64,000 nucleotides of DNA from Chitinophaga oryzae (GTDB lineage: Bacteria; Bacteroidota; Bacteroidia; Chitinophagales; Chitinophagaceae): contig NZ_CP051204.2 of the NCBI RefSeq assembly GCF_012516375.2, positions 3,720,001 through 3,784,000 of the forward strand, in the 5' to 3' direction. The notes beneath the pieces were generated by a model that had not been told where the DNA came from, did no database searches, and worked only from the letters and a program-made list of their open reading frames with translations. Of the stretch, positions 31,386 to 40,383 are shown piece by piece (the stretch's first letter is position 1; each line of letters starts with the position of its first letter). A program made the translations under genes and the position numbers.

Positions 31386-32363
31386 TTGCTAAGAAGAGAA
31401 TTACGCGTCATCCTGGTGTCGCTTGCTGTTAGTTTTATCCTCACCGTGGCCAAATTTGTGGCCTACTATCTGACCCATTCCGTGGCGATCCTTTCTGACG
31501 CGATGGAGTCTATTATCAACGTGGTGGCGGGCGGCTTTGCAAGTTACAGCATCTACCTGTCGGGCAAGCCGAAAGACGCCAACCACCCTTACGGGCATGG
31601 CAAAGTAGAATTTTTCTCCATCGGCTTCGAAGGTGCCATGATCTTTTTCGCCGGTATGCTTATCCTTTTTAAAGCCGTACAGTATTTTATATCACCGAGG
31701 GAACTGCATGAAATGAGCAGCGGCTTGTGGCTGCTGGGCTCCACCACGCTGGCCAACCTGCTGCTGGGCCTTTACCTGATCCGCTCCGGCCGTACGCTGG
31801 GTTCTATCACGCTGAGCGGCAACGGTCAGCATATCATGACCGACGTATACAGCAGCGTGGGCCTGATCATCGCGCTGGGCGTCATTCATTTTACCGGCTG
31901 GAACTGGCTGGACCCGGCCGTTTCCCTGCTCATGGGCATCCTCATCCTTACGAAGGGATATCAGCTCATGCGCCGCTCTATTTCAGGCCTGATGGATGAA
32001 ACAGACATGCAGGTGGTAGACAAAGTGATAGCGCTGCTTTCCGCCGAGCGCGTGCCCAACTGGATAGACATTCACAACATGCGGGTGCAGCAATACGGTA
32101 ACAACTATCATATCGATTGCCACATCACCATGCCTTATTACCTGTCGCTCACAGAAGCGCACGATGAAATGAAAAGGGTGGAAGTGCTGGTCAATAAAGG
32201 GTTTGAGGGGAGCGAAGTAGAATTTTTTATTCATATGGACCCGTGCATCCCTTCCTGTTGCCACTACTGCCTGAAAGATGCCTGCCCGGTGAGAAAAGAG
32301 GCTCTCACGGGGGAGATCATGTGGACGAGGGAGAATGTGTTGCCGAACAGAAAGCACGGATAG
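31386..32363 (+). CDS. Cation diffusion facilitator transporter
   Basis: This 325-residue CDF-family metal exporter has about six transmembrane helices in the first 205 residues. TM2 carries SDAMES and TM5 HIMTD (HxxxD), the usual zinc-site pattern, and NHPYGHGKVEFFS precedes TM3. A cytoplasmic domain follows. The last 35 residues are Cys-rich (DPCIPSCCHYCLKDACP) and may bind metal. The start is TTG at 31386, as no ATG is available in frame close to the promoter. It is convergent with the serine hydrolase gene across a nested hairpin. Confidence 0.9.
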   Translation: MLRRELRVILVSLAVSFILTVAKFVAYYLTHSVAILSDAMESIINVVAGGFASYSIYLSGKPKDANHPYGHGKVEFFSIGFEGAMIFFAGMLILFKAVQYFISPRELHEMSSGLWLLGSTTLANLLLGLYLIRSGRTLGSITLSGNGQHIMTDVYSSVGLIIALGVIHFTGWNWLDPAVSLLMGILILTKGYQLMRRSISGLMDETDMQVVDKVIALLSAERVPNWIDIHNMRVQQYGNNYHIDCHITMPYYLSLTEAHDEMKRVEVLVNKGFEGSEVEFFIHMDPCIPSCCHYCLKDACPVRKEALTGEIMWTRENVLPNRKHG

Positions 32364-32385
32364 CGCTCGCAGGCTCGCGGGTTCA

Positions 32386-32535
32386 CGCAAAGCAGCAAAG
32401 CAGCAAAGCACGCAAAGATTTTTTGAGTTTTAATAAGAAAGCAAAGGAGCGAAGATCAGATTTTGATCTTCGCTCCTTTGCTTTCTCTGCCCGCTTATAT
32501 GATCTTTGCGTGCTTTGCTGCTTTGCTGCTTTGCG
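32386..32535. repeat. Nested inverted repeat with GCAAAGCA units, bidirectional terminator
   Basis: The outer arms (32386-32419 and 32502-32535) are a perfect 34-bp inverted repeat built from GCAAAGCA-like units. The inner arms (32437-32458 and 32464-32485) are a perfect 22-bp hairpin with a 5-nt loop. It lies between two convergent genes. The architecture matches the AATTACG elements, but the sequence differs. Confidence 0.85.
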
Positions 32536-32538
32536 AGA

Positions 32539-33750
32539 CTACTCCGCGCCTGCCTCTTCGCCATCTCCATGGCCCATTATCTCGCGGATAGGCTTCACTG
32601 CCTGATAGATGCCGCGGTTGTATTTATTGCCCAGGATGATCAGGGTGGTGGAGTCCTGCACAAAACGGTAAAACACGGTGTTGTTGCCATGCCACCAGCC
32701 ATTGTGGTACACAATATTTTTGGTGCTGTCGGGATACACCATCAAACGCCATCCCAGCCCGTAATTGCGGATACCGGGTTTTTCATGGCTGTAAGGCGTA
32801 TAGGCGGCTTTCAGTGTGGCTGAGTCCAGCAGTTGGCCGGAATACAGCGCCTGGTCCCATTTGAGCATATCGCGGGCGGTACTGTAGATGCCTTTGTCGC
32901 CCATCACGCCGTCGAAATAGGTGTCCGGTTCTGCCTGGCCGTTGTATTTATGGCTCTGCGTCTGGTGTGGCCGGGGCGTGGAAGCGGGATCGTATACAAA
33001 GGTGTTGACCATATGCAGCGGTTTGAAGAACGTTTGCTGCATGAAGTCGGCGTATTTCTGCCCGGTGGCCTTTTCAATGATGGAGGCCAGCAGGAGATAG
33101 TTGGTGTTGCAGTATTGGAAGTGGGTATCGGGGAGATGCTGGATGCGCGGTTTATGTTGCTCCATCAGGCGGATCACCTGTTCATTGGTGATGAACGCTG
33201 CCCTGTCTTTCCAGAGACTGTCGCAGAAATAGAGGTAGTTGGGCAGGCCGCTGCGGTGATTGAGCAGCATGCGAACACTGATGCCTTTGTAGGGAAACTC
33301 CGGGAAGAATTTCTGTACGGAGTCTTCCAGGCTCAGCTGTTTTTTTTCTGCCAGCCACAGCACAGCCGTGCCGGTGAAGGTTTTGGAGACGGAAGCCAGC
33401 TGAAAGGCGGAGCTGTCCACCAACGGTATTTTAGTCCGGTAGTTTTCCAAACCATGATATTGTTCGAAGATGATAACGCCTTTTTTAGCTACCAGGATAG
33501 CGCCGTTAAAGCCGCTGCGCAATAGTTTCCCGGTATAAAATGCATTCAGTTCCCGTTGCAGCTGCACTGTGCGCGGTGCTTTGAGAATGGCTTCGCGTTG
33601 TGCCTCCGTTAAGTTGAGCGTATACAGGCTACTGTCTGATATGGCCTTTTTCCTTTTTGCTTCCCTGCGTGCTGCATTGCCCTGGCAGCTGGAGATGATG
33701 GCAATTCCCGTGATAGATAAGATGATGCTTACTGCTTTCAATCGCTTCAT
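32539..33750 (-). CDS. Serine hydrolase, class C beta-lactamase family
   Basis: This 403-residue exported protein has a lipoprotein-like signal (ISSC, Cys at about 22). The SxxK motif is SVSK (about residue 120), the second motif is YCNTN (Tyr-x-Asn) and the third is HNG (near 355). These belong to the beta-lactamase/D-alanyl-D-alanine carboxypeptidase/esterase superfamily. The substrate cannot be told; such proteins are often peptidases or esterases rather than resistance enzymes. It is a single gene with a divergent spacer to serA. Confidence 0.88.
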   Translation of the reverse strand: MKRLKAVSIILSITGIAIISSCQGNAARREAKRKKAISDSSLYTLNLTEAQREAILKAPRTVQLQRELNAFYTGKLLRSGFNGAILVAKKGVIIFEQYHGLENYRTKIPLVDSSAFQLASVSKTFTGTAVLWLAEKKQLSLEDSVQKFFPEFPYKGISVRMLLNHRSGLPNYLYFCDSLWKDRAAFITNEQVIRLMEQHKPRIQHLPDTHFQYCNTNYLLLASIIEKATGQKYADFMQQTFFKPLHMVNTFVYDPASTPRPHQTQSHKYNGQAEPDTYFDGVMGDKGIYSTARDMLKWDQALYSGQLLDSATLKAAYTPYSHEKPGIRNYGLGWRLMVYPDSTKNIVYHNGWWHGNNTVFYRFVQDSTTLIILGNKYNRGIYQAVKPIREIMGHGDGEEAGAE

Positions 33751-33896
33751 TAGAGGTGATTCACTGACTTACTTAATGCTGATTCTCTCTGTAAATTTTC
33801 AAGGCGTTAAAATTATACTCATTGACAATGCATACCAAATATTCTCAGGCATCCAACCCGCTTTTAATGCATTTTTAAGCCCATTGATTATTAAAA

Positions 33897-33934
33897 TATC
33901 AAAAAAAACAGGGTAGAAAGCCTGTTTTTTGATA
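33897..33934. other. AT-rich hairpin in the serA upstream region
   Basis: TATC-A8-CAG (33897-33911) faces CTG-T6-GATA (33922-33934). The stem with its T-run looks like a terminator, although both neighbouring genes start, not end, here. It could separate the divergent promoters. Confidence 0.4.
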
Positions 33935-33960
33935 AAAATCGAATTTGACTATGATAGTAT

Positions 33961-33991
33961 TTGATTATTCCCCAACATAAAGTAGGTTTGT
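33961..33991 (+). promoter_or_regulatory. Promoter of serA
   Basis: TTTG (33961-33964), exactly 19 nt and TAGGTTTG (33984-33991) match the Bacteroidota consensus fully. The leader to the ATG at 34071 is about 75 nt. Confidence 0.75.
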
Positions 33992-34070
33992 GCCTTGTTT
34001 TTGCCCCGCGTAACCGCAATTATTAAGCCAATTGCGACCGAAAAAATTACATATAATTCTTTATAATATT

Positions 34071-35306
34071 ATGGAACAGGTAAAGTCTACAAGTTATCCG
34101 AAGGAAAAGATCAGCATTTTATTGTTGGAGAATATCAGTGACGCCGCTGTGGCAGAATTCACCACGGCAGGCTATTCGGTTCGCAAACTGACTGGTGCGC
34201 TCAGCGAAGCAGATCTGATCAGCGAGATCAAGGATGTTCATTTATTAGGTATCCGTTCCAAAACACAGGTCACCCGTAAAGTGCTGGAGGCTGCCAAAAA
34301 ACTGCAGGCCATCGGTTGTTTCTGTATCGGCACCAACCAGGTGGACCTGAAAGCGGCCACCGAACATGGTGTGGCTGTTTTCAACGCGCCTTATTCCAAC
34401 ACCCGTTCTGTAGCGGAGCTGGTGATCGGACTGTCTATTGTTCTGATTCGCCGTATCGTGGACAAGAACGCGGCCGCCCACAACGGTGTCTGGATGAAAG
34501 AAGCCAAAGGCAGCTATGAGCTGCGCGGTAAAACACTGGGTATCGTCGGTTACGGCAATATCGGCAGCCAGGTGAGCGTGCTGGCGGAAAACATGGGCAT
34601 GAACGTGATGTATTACGATGCCGAAACCAAACTGCCGCTGGGCAACGCCGTACAGCAAAGGTCCCTCAAAGAACTGTTTGAACAGGCGGACATCATCTCC
34701 CTGCATGTGCCTTCCAACAGGTCCACGGAAATGATGATCAACCGGGAAACCCTGTCCTACGTGAAGAAAGGAGCCATCTTCCTGAACTATGCCAGGGGAG
34801 AGGTGGTTGACCTGGAAGCGCTGAAAGAGGCCCTGGAAAGCGGTCAGTTGTCTGGTGCCGCGGTAGACGTGTTCCCGGTAGAACCGGAAAAGAACGGCGC
34901 CGCTTTCAGCACACCGCTGCAGAAGCTGTCCAACGTGATCCTGACGCCGCATATCGGTGGCAGCACCGAAGAGGCGCAGCATAACATCGGCCTCGACGTG
35001 AGCGCCAAACTGCTCAACTACCTCGAAAAAGGCGCCAGCTTCGGTTCCCATACCGTACCGGCCATCAGCGTGCCGCCTATCGAAAATACACACCGTATCC
35101 TGCACGTACACCAGAACGTGCCGGGCGTATTGTCCGCTATCAACACCGCCCTGTCTGAAAATAAAATCAATATCCTCGGACAGTACCTGAAAACCAACGA
35201 CCAGATTGGTTATGTGGTGCTCGACGTGGACCGCCAGCTGTCCCAGGAAGCCCTGGCCCTGCTGAAAGAGGTGAAACATACTATCAAGGCACGACTGCTT
35301 TATTAA
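34071..35306 (+). CDS. serA: D-3-phosphoglycerate dehydrogenase
   Basis: This 411-residue NAD-dependent enzyme catalyses the first step of serine synthesis. The Rossmann motif is GIVGYGNIGS (about 155-164). The catalytic region has NYARGEVVD (Arg), then PVEPEKN and the Glu/His segment LTPHIGGSTEEAQ. A C-terminal ACT domain (about 335-411, HVQN... through VVLDVD) is the usual serine-feedback module. The ATG at 34071 (MEQVKSTSY) is used because an upstream TTG/ATG-like start would lie in the AT-rich leader. Confidence 0.94.
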   Translation: MEQVKSTSYPKEKISILLLENISDAAVAEFTTAGYSVRKLTGALSEADLISEIKDVHLLGIRSKTQVTRKVLEAAKKLQAIGCFCIGTNQVDLKAATEHGVAVFNAPYSNTRSVAELVIGLSIVLIRRIVDKNAAAHNGVWMKEAKGSYELRGKTLGIVGYGNIGSQVSVLAENMGMNVMYYDAETKLPLGNAVQQRSLKELFEQADIISLHVPSNRSTEMMINRETLSYVKKGAIFLNYARGEVVDLEALKEALESGQLSGAAVDVFPVEPEKNGAAFSTPLQKLSNVILTPHIGGSTEEAQHNIGLDVSAKLLNYLEKGASFGSHTVPAISVPPIENTHRILHVHQNVPGVLSAINTALSENKINILGQYLKTNDQIGYVVLDVDRQLSQEALALLKEVKHTIKARLLY

Positions 35307-35490
35307 TTTAGAGATTTAGAGATTTTGGGATTTGGGGATTTTGGGGTTTATAGGGTGTTTTAAAGCAATCTATAAATAACAAAATCTCAACATCTCAAAA
35401 TCTCAGATCAAAAATCCGGTTCCCCGAAATCCTCCAATCCCAAAATCCCAAAATCCGTAAATTGAAAAATCCGTAAATTCGAAAATCCCC
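35307..35490. repeat. Imperfect inverted repeat of GATTTTGGG-like units
   Basis: After the serA stop, tandem GATTTTGGG-like units (about 35311-35348) face CCCAAAATC-like units (about 35432-35488). The arms pair over about 33 nt with mismatches. It is probably a degenerate relative, in design, of the other nested elements and may end serA transcription. No gene is seen here. Confidence 0.6.
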
Positions 35491-35560
35491 CATCAATTTG
35501 TAAATTGTTTCAGATTTGTTTGTTATCCTTGCAAGCGTAAACAGCCATCAAAACAGAAGC

Positions 35561-36349
35561 ATGAACAGTATCAACGTACGCATAGCAGGGGTAGCATTAA
35601 TGACCGCACTGCTAGGGCAGGTAAATGTAAACGCGCAGGACAGCGAGCCTAATAAATGGGCCCCTGAACAGATCAACATCGACGGCCAGGCAACAGAATG
35701 GCCAAAGCCACTGCAGTTTTATAACAACGATACCAAACTCTTTTATACGATCGCCAATAATAAGGATACCCTGTTCGTGATTGCCAGCGTGCCTGATAAA
35801 ATCAGCCAGCAGCGTATCATGCGTTCCGGGTTGAGCATATCCATCAACCCCACCGGAAAAAAGAAAGGCGGCGCGATGATCACCTTTCCGCTGGTAGGGG
35901 AAATCAATGCAGCCCCGGACGTACCGCAGGAGTCCCGCCAGAAACTGGCCGACGAATGGAGAAGACAGGCCCTCGCCAACGTGAAGGAGATCAAAGTGGA
36001 AGGATTGACCGGCGTAACGGACGGGAATATACCCGTTAGTAATCCCAATGGCATCCGCACCGCCGCCGCTTTTGACGCAGCAGGCAACCTGGTTTGCGAA
36101 TTGGCCGTACCCATTGCAGTGGCAGGCATCCCTGCCGCATACGATAAGCCGGTCGCTTACCGTTTTAAGGTAAACTCCCTGAGCGCGGCAGAACGCCGGG
36201 AACAGGAGAAAATCCTGCGGGAAAAACAAGCCAAGGCCAGCAAGGACGGGGGAGCACCCGCCATGCCGGATGAAGAGACCCGGATGAAAATGATGCTGTT
36301 CTTTTCAACGGAATTCTGGACGAGACAGACGTTGGCGGCGCACCCGTAA
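35561..36349 (+). CDS. Exported protein, CBM9-like N-terminal region, unknown function
   Basis: This 262-residue protein has a signal peptide (1-25, VNVNAQ). The first domain reads INIDGQATEWPKPLQF...FYTIANNKDTLFV, the pattern of CBM9/DOMON-like carbohydrate-binding domains. The C-terminal third is charged (EREQ, KAKASKDG, RMKMM). The ATG at 35561 is used because it starts the signal peptide. An upstream in-frame start would precede it by 15 residues. It lies 26 nt upstream of the S41 peptidase and may be co-expressed with it. Confidence 0.65.
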   Translation: MNSINVRIAGVALMTALLGQVNVNAQDSEPNKWAPEQINIDGQATEWPKPLQFYNNDTKLFYTIANNKDTLFVIASVPDKISQQRIMRSGLSISINPTGKKKGGAMITFPLVGEINAAPDVPQESRQKLADEWRRQALANVKEIKVEGLTGVTDGNIPVSNPNGIRTAAAFDAAGNLVCELAVPIAVAGIPAAYDKPVAYRFKVNSLSAAERREQEKILREKQAKASKDGGAPAMPDEETRMKMMLFFSTEFWTRQTLAAHP

Positions 36350-36375
36350 TTTTTCAAATAGTCTTAACCGTTATT

Positions 36376-37950
36376 ATGCATACAAATCTGTTTACCTCAG
36401 GAGCCAGGATTGCCCTCGCCGGCATCACCTGTGTACTTTTATGGACGGCCTGCCGCAAAGACAACAAAACGTCGCCGGACCCGGCGCCCCGCACAGATAC
36501 CACCAAGGTAACGGCCTCGTCGGACGAGGACTCCCTGAAATACCTGATGTACCAGATCATGCAAGTCACCTACGCCGATGGCGGCCGTACCCCGGCCAGC
36601 GGACTACCAACCTACTACTGGTATTCCCAGGTGCCGGCCCTCAACCCGTTTGACGCAAAATACGCCAACGCCGACAGCCTGCTGTCTGTAATGAAGACAT
36701 ACGCCATTAATCAGACCACCACCCGGCCGTATGACCATTACAGTTTCCTGGACCGCAACGGGGTACTGACCAACAAACTGATGAACGGCATTTCCTCCCA
36801 GGCTTTTGCCGCCACCAATGGCGACCTGGGACTGGACTACGGCATAGCGCAGGACGGCGGCGGCAACGCCCACATTTTTGTGTTGTATGCGGATAAAAAC
36901 GGTCCCGCCGGCAAAATCGGCGTTACCCGCGGATGGGAGATCATCTCGGTCAATGGTAACAGCAACATCTCCACCAGCCAGGCCTTCCTGACGTCGGTGT
37001 ACAACGCCATCTTCAACAGCCCTTCGGTAACGCTGGGCTTCAGAAGGCCGGATGGCACCACCATCACCCAAACCCTGACCACCGCCAGCTATAACATCAA
37101 CCCGGTTGTTTTTGATACCGTGTTTACACTGGCTGGAAGCGGCAAAAAGGTAGGCTATTTCTCCATGTACACCTTCTCCAGCATCATCAATAGCAGCGGT
37201 CAGGACACCTATACCAAAACCGCGCTGGACCAGCTGTTCAATAAGTTTGCCGCACAGGGGATCACCAGCCTGATCGTGGATTTCCGCTACAACGGCGGCG
37301 GCGCGGTGTCTACGGCCGAATACCTGGACAATGCCATTGCTCCGGCCGGGGCAGCAGGTAAACTGATGTACAGCACCGTCTTCAACGATAAGCTGATGGC
37401 GCATGCCTCCCAGGTGGGACTGACGACCACCACCAAATTTGCGGCAGCCACCAGCAAACTTCGCCTCGACGATGTGTTTTTCATCACTACCGGCAATACG
37501 GCATCTGCCAGCGAACTGACGCTGAATAACCTGAAACCGTATATGACCGTGAAACTGGTGGGCGCTAAGACCTATGGTAAACCAGTCGGTTTCATCGATT
37601 TCAACATCGCTGTTTTCGATCAGAACCACAACCGGAAATATCTGGCAGACCTGTATGCCATTAACTTTGAGACGAAGAACGCCAATGGCGTGGGCGGGTA
37701 TTTTACAGGGATTGATGTGGACGCAACTGCATATGATTATGTAAACGTACCCTGGGGAGATACCCGGAATGATGACAACCTGAAAGCGATTGTCAATTAT
37801 CTTACCACCGGAAAATACACCGGCAACGCCCGGGCCGCATCGACCGAAATGAGTAATCTGCGGCAGGCGATCCCGTCACTGAAGCCGGTGAACGGTTTTA
37901 ACGGCATGGTGGACTATGAACGCAGCCGCATTATCAGCGCCGGTCACTAG
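36376..37950 (+). CDS. S41 family C-terminal processing peptidase, lipoprotein
   Basis: This 524-residue predicted lipoprotein has lipobox LWTAC (Cys at about 26). A PDZ-like region (about 180-240, GWEIISVNGNSN) is followed by the S41 catalytic domain. The SASE motif in TTGNTASASELT carries the nucleophile Ser, and the Lys follows in GAKTYGKPVG. LIVDFRYNGGG is the usual strand before it. It probably degrades or processes periplasmic or surface proteins. It ends at a strong terminator. Confidence 0.9.
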   Translation: MHTNLFTSGARIALAGITCVLLWTACRKDNKTSPDPAPRTDTTKVTASSDEDSLKYLMYQIMQVTYADGGRTPASGLPTYYWYSQVPALNPFDAKYANADSLLSVMKTYAINQTTTRPYDHYSFLDRNGVLTNKLMNGISSQAFAATNGDLGLDYGIAQDGGGNAHIFVLYADKNGPAGKIGVTRGWEIISVNGNSNISTSQAFLTSVYNAIFNSPSVTLGFRRPDGTTITQTLTTASYNINPVVFDTVFTLAGSGKKVGYFSMYTFSSIINSSGQDTYTKTALDQLFNKFAAQGITSLIVDFRYNGGGAVSTAEYLDNAIAPAGAAGKLMYSTVFNDKLMAHASQVGLTTTTKFAAATSKLRLDDVFFITTGNTASASELTLNNLKPYMTVKLVGAKTYGKPVGFIDFNIAVFDQNHNRKYLADLYAINFETKNANGVGGYFTGIDVDATAYDYVNVPWGDTRNDDNLKAIVNYLTTGKYTGNARAASTEMSNLRQAIPSLKPVNGFNGMVDYERSRIISAGH

Positions 37951-37977
37951 TTACTAAGAAGCTTACAAACAATATTG

Positions 37978-38018
37978 ATCCCCGCAAAGCCGTCTGCGAC
38001 GCTTTGCGGGGATTTTTC
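37978..38018 (+). terminator. Terminator after the S41 peptidase gene
   Basis: A perfect 13-bp stem ATCCCCGCAAAGC/GCTTTGCGGGGAT (37978-37990 with 38001-38013) is followed by TTTT. It abuts the convergent hexosaminidase stop codon. Confidence 0.88.
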
Positions 38019-38019
38019 A

Positions 38020-40251
38020 TCAGTAAATAATCACCTCGTCGGTAAACATAAACCCACGTTGCCCGTTCTTCGCAATGACACGCACATAACGCGCCTTTTG
38101 CTGACGCAGATCAAATTTAAAATCCTTGAAAGCCAGCGTGGACAGGCTAACCGGCACATCGTTGCTGACGGTTTGCACGGTGCGGAAGTGTTGTCCGTCA
38201 TCTGATAACTGTACTTCCACTGCTGCCGGGATGTAGACACCTGGACCGGTCAGCTGCATAAAATTGATGGACAAACGCTGCAGCTCCGTCACCTTTTCCA
38301 GGTCTACCGTAATATCCATATCTCCCAGAAATCCCTGCCACTGGCCGTCCCCGTATGTCAGCGATCCACGGTATCCGTTCACCAGCGTTGCTTCGCGCTG
38401 CGCTGCATACTTCTCATTATAAGGTCTGTTGTAAATTACTTTTTTCCCGAGGGCCATATGATCGTCCACTGCCAGCACCGCCGGTTTGCCCTCCAGCACA
38501 GTGTCCCGGAAGATAGCTGCCGTAACAACCGCCGATCCTTTCACCGTAAAACGTCCGTTGTATAACATCGACTGCGGCGTGGGAGCGGAGCCGTCTGTGG
38601 TGTAACGAATCTGTGGGCGATACTGTTCCGAGGTAAACGTAATAGCCGCTTCATGCTGTGTGGTATTAATTTCCGGATGGATGCTCACCGCATAGGAAGG
38701 ACGGTAATAATTTACGTTTAGGCGTTGCAGTAATCGATAGTGCGACTGCATCCGCTGATGGAAGTCATCCCATTTTTTGCGCAGCGTGTCCGACCATACT
38801 ACCTCTGACAGCGCTATCACCCGCGGGTAGGTCATGTATTCCAGGTGGTAGGAGTTAGGGATGTACTCCGTCCATATATTGGCCTGAGCGCCCAGCACAT
38901 GTTTAGCTGCGGTGCTGTCCAGTTCGCGGGGGACCGGTTCGTAGCTGTACACTTTTTCCAGCGGAAGGTAACCGCCGATGGCTTCCGGCTGGGTGACAGG
39001 GTCTGCCTGGTAGCTGTCGAAGTAACAGTAGGCGCCGGGCGTCATCACCACATCGTGACCGGCTTTGGCTGCAGCGATGCCGCCGCTTTCACCGCGCCAG
39101 GACATCACGGTAGCTTCCGGCGCCAGGCCGCCTTCCAGTATTTCGTCCCATCCCAGCAGTTTGCGGTGGCGGGAGATCAGGAATTTTTCCATGCGGCGGA
39201 TGGCGTAGCTCTGCAACTCTTTTTCATCGTTGAGCTTTTCGGTGCGGATGCGCTGCTGGCATTTGGGACATTGTTTCCATGCTTTGGTGGAAGCCTCATC
39301 GCCGCCGATATGAATGTACCGGGAAGGGAAGATGGCCATCACTTCGTCGAGCACGTTTTCGAGGAAATAAAAAGTGGAGTCGTTGCCGAGGCAGAACTCT
39401 GAATTTTTGTAAGGTATACCGGAGCAGGAGAGCGCCGGGTACATGGCCAGCACTTCTTCCGAGTGGCCTGGCATTTCTATTTCGGGTATTACGGTGATGC
39501 CTCTGGTGGCTGCATAGGCCACAATTTCTTTGGCTTCCTGCCGGGTATAGTATCCGCCGTAGGCGTTCGGGTCGCCCTCGTGCGAATAACGGCGTCCGCT
39601 CTTCCACCATTCTTTCCAGTTGGCGGTAGTGCGCCATGCGGCCTGTTGCGTGAGTGCCGGATATTTTTTGATTTCCAGTCTCCAGCCGGCGCCGTCGGTC
39701 AGGTGCCAGTGGAAGGTGTTCATGCGGTACAGCGCCATCAGGTCGATAAACCGTTTGATGTAGGACGCCGGAAAGAAGTTGCGGGACACGTCGAGGTGTA
39801 CGCCGCGGTAATTGAAGCGTGGCTGATCGGCGATGTCTGCGCAGGGGAGCAGCGAGCGGTCAGGTTGCAGCCAGCTGAGCTGCACGATGGCCAGTGCGGC
39901 GTTGATGGCGCCGGCATCGCTGCGGGCGTCGATGGTCACCGCCGCCGGCGTAATGCGGATGCGGTATCCGTCGGGGTGTGGTATAGTGGAGGCATTCGCC
40001 TTTCTGAAGATAATCGTGGAGCGGTTTTTTCCGGTGGCCGGAAAGTGGCCCATTTCTTTCAGCAGCCCGGTGGCCTGGCGAAAATCTTTTCCGGGGAAAA
40101 GGAGTCCCTGGCCATTGAGATGAAAATAACCGGTTCCGGCGGTGATCTGCGAAGGACGCGGGATCAGGTCGAGGTTACCGGTATACTGCGCTTTTCCTGG
40201 CAGCACACAGCATGCTGTCAGCAACAGCATACCAACACAATACTTAAACAT
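38020..40251 (-). CDS. Beta-N-acetylhexosaminidase, GH20
   Basis: This 743-residue secreted glycosidase removes terminal GlcNAc/GalNAc from chitooligosaccharides and glycans. It has a signal peptide (1-22), an N-terminal GH20b domain (about 30-145) and a TIM barrel starting at YRGVHLDVSRNFF. The catalytic pair Asp318-Glu319 lies in HIGGDEAS. A chitobiase-like C-terminal domain follows, with a discoidin-like part at the end (about 600-743). The ATG at 40251 is used because it begins the signal peptide. A frame 27 codons longer upstream is not convincing. It fits a chitin- or glycan-degrading lifestyle. Confidence 0.93.
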   Translation of the reverse strand: MFKYCVGMLLLTACCVLPGKAQYTGNLDLIPRPSQITAGTGYFHLNGQGLLFPGKDFRQATGLLKEMGHFPATGKNRSTIIFRKANASTIPHPDGYRIRITPAAVTIDARSDAGAINAALAIVQLSWLQPDRSLLPCADIADQPRFNYRGVHLDVSRNFFPASYIKRFIDLMALYRMNTFHWHLTDGAGWRLEIKKYPALTQQAAWRTTANWKEWWKSGRRYSHEGDPNAYGGYYTRQEAKEIVAYAATRGITVIPEIEMPGHSEEVLAMYPALSCSGIPYKNSEFCLGNDSTFYFLENVLDEVMAIFPSRYIHIGGDEASTKAWKQCPKCQQRIRTEKLNDEKELQSYAIRRMEKFLISRHRKLLGWDEILEGGLAPEATVMSWRGESGGIAAAKAGHDVVMTPGAYCYFDSYQADPVTQPEAIGGYLPLEKVYSYEPVPRELDSTAAKHVLGAQANIWTEYIPNSYHLEYMTYPRVIALSEVVWSDTLRKKWDDFHQRMQSHYRLLQRLNVNYYRPSYAVSIHPEINTTQHEAAITFTSEQYRPQIRYTTDGSAPTPQSMLYNGRFTVKGSAVVTAAIFRDTVLEGKPAVLAVDDHMALGKKVIYNRPYNEKYAAQREATLVNGYRGSLTYGDGQWQGFLGDMDITVDLEKVTELQRLSINFMQLTGPGVYIPAAVEVQLSDDGQHFRTVQTVSNDVPVSLSTLAFKDFKFDLRQQKARYVRVIAKNGQRGFMFTDEVIIY

Positions 40252-40383
40252 AAGCCTGGTAAAATTAAAGGACAATGATAGGGAAAGAATTACAAAAAAG
40301 GGAACAGGGAGTGCTGAAAAAGCAGAAAGCATAAAGCCCGGAGGCTTTATGCTTTCTGCAACAGGAGTATTCGTTTCTCACTT

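Noticed and set aside
33897..33934. Terminator of an unseen small gene upstream of serA
   Set aside because: No convincing ORF lies before the hairpin on either strand, so it is listed only as a structure.
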